9,451 nt of DNA, from contig JAIOSY010000143.1 in assembly GCA_021107375.1 (NCBI GenBank), positions 1 to 9,451 on the forward strand, given 5' to 3'. Positions within the stretch are counted from its first letter, which is position 1. Every line of letters starts with the position of its first letter. Below, in pieces: positions 6,407-9,451 of the stretch. This DNA comes from Sulfurimonas sp. (GTDB lineage Bacteria; Campylobacterota; Campylobacteria; Campylobacterales; Sulfurimonadaceae). Made by a program: the position numbers and the translations under genes. The notes under the pieces are model-generated. The model ran no database searches. It worked only from the letters and a program-made list of their open reading frames with translations, and was not told the DNA's origin.

Positions 6407-6948
6407 CATTATTAAATTATTGGCACTATGTATTTCTTGGTATTTCATTACTTGTTTTTATCGGTGGTGTTATTAGTTCTTTGAGGCAAGAAAAAAAATT
6501 AGTCGTTCCCATGCTTATCTCTGTAACCTTAATATCAGTGTTACTTGCACTCTTTTCAGTTTTAGTAGTTGATAAATATACAAAAAAAGTAGAACTTTTT
6601 AAGGTGAAAAATAAAAGACTTCTAAGTACGGAACAGATTATATATACAGGTTTTGTTAAAAATGTTGGTAATCATACTATTGGTAAAGTTACATTTGAAG
6701 TGAAACTTGTAAATAAAGGTCATGCAACTGGAAATGTAAAAGGTGGTAATTTTTATAAGCCAAGTGGAATAATGGAGTTTTTTGGTGGTGGATTTGGTAT
6801 GCGTAATGATAAACCTCAATCTATTACAAAAAAGTTTTTAGTAGCAAAAAATTTAAAATCTGGAAGTGCTAAACCTTTTAGAGTTTATTTTAAATATCCA
6901 GGATATTTTAGACGTGTAGCAGATTTTACAGAGGTTAGTGGAAGGTAA
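6403..6948 (+). CDS. DUF2393-like two-TM membrane protein (second paralogue)
   Basis: Function is unknown. The 181 residues repeat the plan of the preceding gene: TM helices at about 8-26 and 34-56 with a charged turn (RQEKK), then a soluble beta-rich domain. The segment TEQIIYTGFVKNVGNHTIGK (76-95) aligns by eye with EFTQAIVVKGSIKN of the upstream protein, so the two are diverged tandem paralogues. Distinctive features are a glycine-rich loop (FFGGGFGM, 126-133) and a tail rich in aromatics (FRVYFKYPGYFRR). The ATG overlaps the previous stop by 4 nt. It is the last gene of the operon and converges on the radical SAM gene with 21 nt between. No hairpin terminator is evident in that gap. Confidence 0.78.
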   Translation: MTLLNYWHYVFLGISLLVFIGGVISSLRQEKKLVVPMLISVTLISVLLALFSVLVVDKYTKKVELFKVKNKRLLSTEQIIYTGFVKNVGNHTIGKVTFEVKLVNKGHATGNVKGGNFYKPSGIMEFFGGGFGMRNDKPQSITKKFLVAKNLKSGSAKPFRVYFKYPGYFRRVADFTEVSGR

Positions 6949-6969
6949 AACTCTCTTTATCCTAAGATT

Positions 6970-7929
6970 TCAGTATTTTAATCCTATAGATTTTAGAGCT
7001 TTATTTATATGTTTTATTTGTTTGTTTTTATCTCTACACCATTGTGGGGCTAATAGTGAGTCATCATCTATTCCTGCTGTTACTCTTTGAACTGATACAT
7101 CTTCTGGTTTTATCTCTATAGTTTTTACTAAGACATCAAGATATTCATCTTCACTGATAGGTATAAATTTACCACTAATAAAATCATTTGCAAGTGCAGT
7201 TCTTTTTACAACATAAAGAGGATGATATTTAACAGAGTCTATACCCCATTTATAAGCCTCTTTCGCTGTTTCAATCATCATCTCTTTCGTTTCATCAGGT
7301 AAACCAAAAATTAGATGTCCACAGACATGTAAACCTGCCTCTTTTGATTTTAGTATCCATTTTTTTACATTTTGACTATCATGACCACGATTTATTTTAT
7401 TTAGTGTTTCATCGAAGATTGATTGGATTCCAAACTCTATCCAAATCTCTTTAGTCTTGTTTAACTCTGCTAAATATTCTAGTGTTTCATCAGTTATACT
7501 ATCACTTCTAGTTCCAACGCTAAGACCAACAACATTCTCAAAAGAGAGAGCTTTTTCATAAAGTGCTTTTAGTGTTTCAAAAGGCGCATAAGTGTTTGTA
7601 AATTATTGAAAATATACTAAGAATTTTTCAGCACCATATACATCTTTTTGTCTTTTACTAATTGCATTGAATTGGATTTCAAGTTGTTCTAGCTGTTTTT
7701 GTAAAAATGGATTTTCTTTTGAGTCTAGGTTGAGGTAAAAACCTTTTAACTCTTTTATCTCATTTGTACTTGCAGAAAAAGAGTCATTTTCACAAAAGGT
7801 ACATCCACCCTTCGCCACAGTTCCATCAATATTTGGACAAGTAAAACCAGAGATATTTATCCCTACTTTATAGACTTTACAAGCAAATTTATCTTTTAAG
7901 TAGTTTCCGTAAGTATAGATTTGTTTCAT
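6970..7929 (-). pseudogene. TIGR01212/YhcC-type radical SAM protein, interrupted by an in-frame TAA
   Basis: Reading the minus strand from the ATG at 7927-7929 gives 108 codons, a TAA at 7603-7605, then a further 210 codons in the same frame to TGA at 6970-6972. Family features are intact on both sides. These are the cluster cysteines C31, C43 and C46 (CPNIDG...GGCTFC), YFQ before and FTNTYAP after the stop, VVGLSVGTRSD, IEFGIQS, INRGHD, HLIFGLPDE, KYHPLYVVK and LLAPQWC. Relatives have Ser or Ala at the interrupted position, so a TCA-to-TAA change explains it. As written, only a 108-residue fragment holding the Fe-S site would be made. An ATG further upstream (7954-7956) lies inside purF and is not preferred: ATG 7929 overlaps the purF stop by one base (TAATG). 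The biochemical role of the family is poorly defined. Confidence 0.88.
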
Positions 7930-9284
7930 TAAATTATATACTTTCCTGTAAAACAAGCTGTACAGTAGTTGTCTTCAGTTGCATTGACACTTTTTAGTAG
8001 TGCATCTTCACTAAGATAGGCTAATGAATCTGCTTCAATATATTTACATATTTCATCATTTGTCATATTTGCAGCGATTAGGTTTTCTTTAGAAGGGGTA
8101 TCTACACCATAAAAACACGGGTCAGTTGTTGGTGGAGAAGATACACGCATGTGAACCTCGCTAGCACCTGCTTCTTTTAACATTCTAATAATTCTTCTTG
8201 AAGTGGTACCACGAACGATAGAATCATCTATAACAATAACTCTTTTACCTTTTATAACCTCAGGCATAGGAGATAATTTCATCTTAACTTTTAAATCTCT
8301 CATCTCTTGAGTGGGCTCTATAAAAGTACGACCGATATAGTGATTTCTCATAATCCCCATCTCATATGGGATACCACTCTCTTGAGCGTAACCAATAGCT
8401 GAAGGAACTCCACCATCAGGAACAGGTATAACAACATCAGCTTCAACAGGCTCTATCTTAGCTAACTCTTTACCCATATTTTTTCTTGTTTGATATACAG
8501 ATTGACCAAAAACTTGTGAATCTGGACGAGCAAAATATACATACTCAAAAATACAGTGTTTAGGAGTTGGCTCAAAAACTTTAATACTTTTTGGTTCTCT
8601 TCCCTCTTTAAAAATAAGAAGTTCCCCTGGTTCAACATCTCTTACAAACTCAGCACCAACTAAATCAAAGGCACATGTTTCAGATGCAACTATATATCCA
8701 CCATTTGGTAATCTACCAAGACTTAGGGGACGAAAACCATGACGATCTCTCATTGCAAACATTTTGGTTCTACTTAAAAAAACTAGAGAAAAAGCACCCT
8801 CTATTTTTTTAACAGCATCTATAATTCTAGGTGTAAGTTTATCCTCTTCGCTTTTAGCAATAAGATGGATAAGATTTTCTGTATCCATAAATGTTTGAAA
8901 AATTGCACCTCTTTTAATTAGTTTATTACGAACTTCATCTGCATTTGTGAGATTACCATTGTGAACAATTGCCATCTCACCTAAATCATATCTAGCAAAA
9001 ACTGGTTGAGCATCTAAAATAGAATCATTACCAGCAGTTGAGTAACGAGTATGACCAATAGCACTTGAACCACTTAAAGTTTTTAGTTTAGCTTCATCAA
9101 ATACGCGCATAACTAAACCGCGTTTTTTAATAGTATGAAGCTTTTTACCGTCAGAAGAACTGATACCAGCTGCCTCTTGACCACGATGTTGAAGTGCATG
9201 TAAAGAGAAATAAGCTAATTTAGAAGCTTCTTGATGACCAAATATTCCTACAACTGCACATTTTTCGTTCATATTTTCGAGCAA
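7929..9284 (-). CDS. purF: Amidophosphoribosyltransferase (Fe-S, Bacillus type)
   Basis: PurF commits PRPP to purine synthesis, replacing pyrophosphate with glutamine-derived ammonia to give phosphoribosylamine. The 451 residues include the N-terminal nucleophile class II glutaminase: C9 after a short propeptide, HRGQEAAG (33-40), HTRYSTAG (78-85) and HNGN (108-111). The PRPP loop VIVIDDSIVRGTTS (349-362) marks the transferase domain. Four cysteines (C244, C390, C441, C444) match the 4Fe-4S ligands of the Bacillus subtilis type, so the oxygen-sensitive, self-processed form is likely. The start is TTG at 9282-9284, chosen because AAGGA (9292-9296) lies 7 nt upstream. An in-frame ATG at 9270-9272 has no such site and would leave only MNEK before the catalytic Cys. 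It is the first gene of a two-gene operon with the radical SAM gene. Confidence 0.97.
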   Translation of the reverse strand: MLENMNEKCAVVGIFGHQEASKLAYFSLHALQHRGQEAAGISSSDGKKLHTIKKRGLVMRVFDEAKLKTLSGSSAIGHTRYSTAGNDSILDAQPVFARYDLGEMAIVHNGNLTNADEVRNKLIKRGAIFQTFMDTENLIHLIAKSEEDKLTPRIIDAVKKIEGAFSLVFLSRTKMFAMRDRHGFRPLSLGRLPNGGYIVASETCAFDLVGAEFVRDVEPGELLIFKEGREPKSIKVFEPTPKHCIFEYVYFARPDSQVFGQSVYQTRKNMGKELAKIEPVEADVVIPVPDGGVPSAIGYAQESGIPYEMGIMRNHYIGRTFIEPTQEMRDLKVKMKLSPMPEVIKGKRVIVIDDSIVRGTTSRRIIRMLKEAGASEVHMRVSSPPTTDPCFYGVDTPSKENLIAANMTNDEICKYIEADSLAYLSEDALLKSVNATEDNYCTACFTGKYII

Positions 9285-9291
9285 GACAAAA

Positions 9292-9296
9292 TCCTT
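9292..9296 (-). promoter_or_regulatory. Ribosome-binding site that fixes the purF TTG start
   Basis: AAGGA on the minus strand is 7 nt before TTG at 9284 and 19 nt before the in-frame ATG at 9272. The spacing therefore favours the TTG codon. Confidence 0.7.
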
Positions 9297-9311
9297 ATTT
9301 ATATTAATGCC

Positions 9312-9317
9312 ATTATA
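9312..9317 (-). promoter_or_regulatory. -10 box of purF promoter
   Basis: A perfect TATAAT on the minus strand follows a T7 run (TTTTTTTAG), the T-rich -16 context typical of Campylobacterota housekeeping promoters. Transcription would start near 9305, about 20 nt before the purF start codon. I see no purine riboswitch or PurR-like palindrome in this short leader. Confidence 0.65.
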
Positions 9318-9401
9318 CTAAAAAAATATATAAATAAGCTCAAACTATTTATAATTAATTTAATATTTTAGAATAAAAATGGAACAAAAATTGCTTTTTA
9401 T

Positions 9402-9409
9402 TATAAAAT
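9402..9409 (+). promoter_or_regulatory. Candidate -10 region for the divergent gene at 9430
   Basis: TATAAAAT follows TTGCTTTTTAT in the purF divergent intergenic region. A start of transcription near 9416 would give a leader of about 14 nt before the ATG at 9430. Confidence 0.4.
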
Positions 9410-9429
9410 ATCTAATAAAAGGTAGGCTA

Positions 9430-9451
9430 ATGAAGATTGTTTTACGCAATA
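9430..9451 (+). CDS. Start of an unidentified gene, truncated by window end
   Basis: An ATG at 9430 opens MKIVLRN and continues past the window. AAAAGGTAGG at 9417-9426 provides a Shine-Dalgarno-like sequence a few bases upstream, and a -10-like box lies before it. Seven codons are too few to identify the product. It is divergent from purF. Confidence 0.55.

Noticed and set aside
6188..6819. Two minus-strand open frames opposite the DUF2393-like genes
   Set aside because: They are low-complexity Phe/Ile/Tyr-rich antisense shadows without ribosome-binding sites or recognisable motifs.
6949..6969. Terminator between the two convergent operons
   Set aside because: Only a weak bulged pairing (GGTAAA with TTTATCC) is visible, too poor to call a hairpin terminator.
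6970..7281. Separate 103-residue gene starting MMIETAKEAYKW
   Set aside because: Its frame is continuous back to the TAA at 7603 and the upstream residues match the radical SAM family, so this Met is internal to one broken gene.
7603..7605. Programmed stop-codon read-through or an altered genetic code
   Set aside because: TAA ends other genes in the window normally (porin, SPFH, hisIE, purF), and no recoding context is visible. A point mutation or sequence error is simpler.

Overview
This is an AT-rich, tightly packed chromosomal segment from an epsilonproteobacterium (Campylobacterota), most likely a Sulfurimonas-like marine or sediment organism. That assignment is an inference. It rests on the low-GC codon use, the tandem DUF2393-type membrane proteins, the order ilvE, prohibitin-like gene, hisIE, and an acidic-loop outer-membrane barrel protein resembling those of sulfur-oxidising Campylobacterota. 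No database was consulted. There is no sign of prophage, insertion sequence, CRISPR array, rRNA or tRNA.

Layout. (1) Positions 1-254 are a non-coding leader with a good -10 box and an 11-bp-phased direct repeat upstream of it. (2) At 255-1586 (+) lies a secreted porin-like outer-membrane barrel with a periplasmic coiled coil. It converges on (3) a membrane fatty-acid desaturase at 1626-3044 (-), and a perfect 14-bp-stem hairpin between them probably terminates both. (4) A divergent promoter region leads into a five-gene (+) operon at 3174-6948: ilvE, an SPFH/prohibitin-like membrane protein, hisIE and two DUF2393-like two-TM proteins. Junctions after the SPFH gene are 3 nt, 3 nt and a 4-nt overlap. 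(5) Converging on it is a (-) operon, purF followed by a TIGR01212/YhcC-type radical SAM gene, joined by a one-base TAATG overlap. (6) A divergent gene begins at 9430 (+) and runs off the window.

Functionally the window mixes housekeeping biosynthesis (branched-chain amino acids, histidine, purines) with envelope functions (porin, lipid desaturation, SPFH scaffold, small membrane proteins). The clearest anomaly is the radical SAM gene. Its reading frame and family motifs are intact over about 319 codons except for one in-frame TAA at codon 109. That suggests a very recent nonsense mutation or a single-base sequence error. The most open biology is the SPFH protein co-encoded with two DUF2393-like membrane proteins, which may be a lineage-specific membrane module. 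I see no strong evidence for a large undescribed system.
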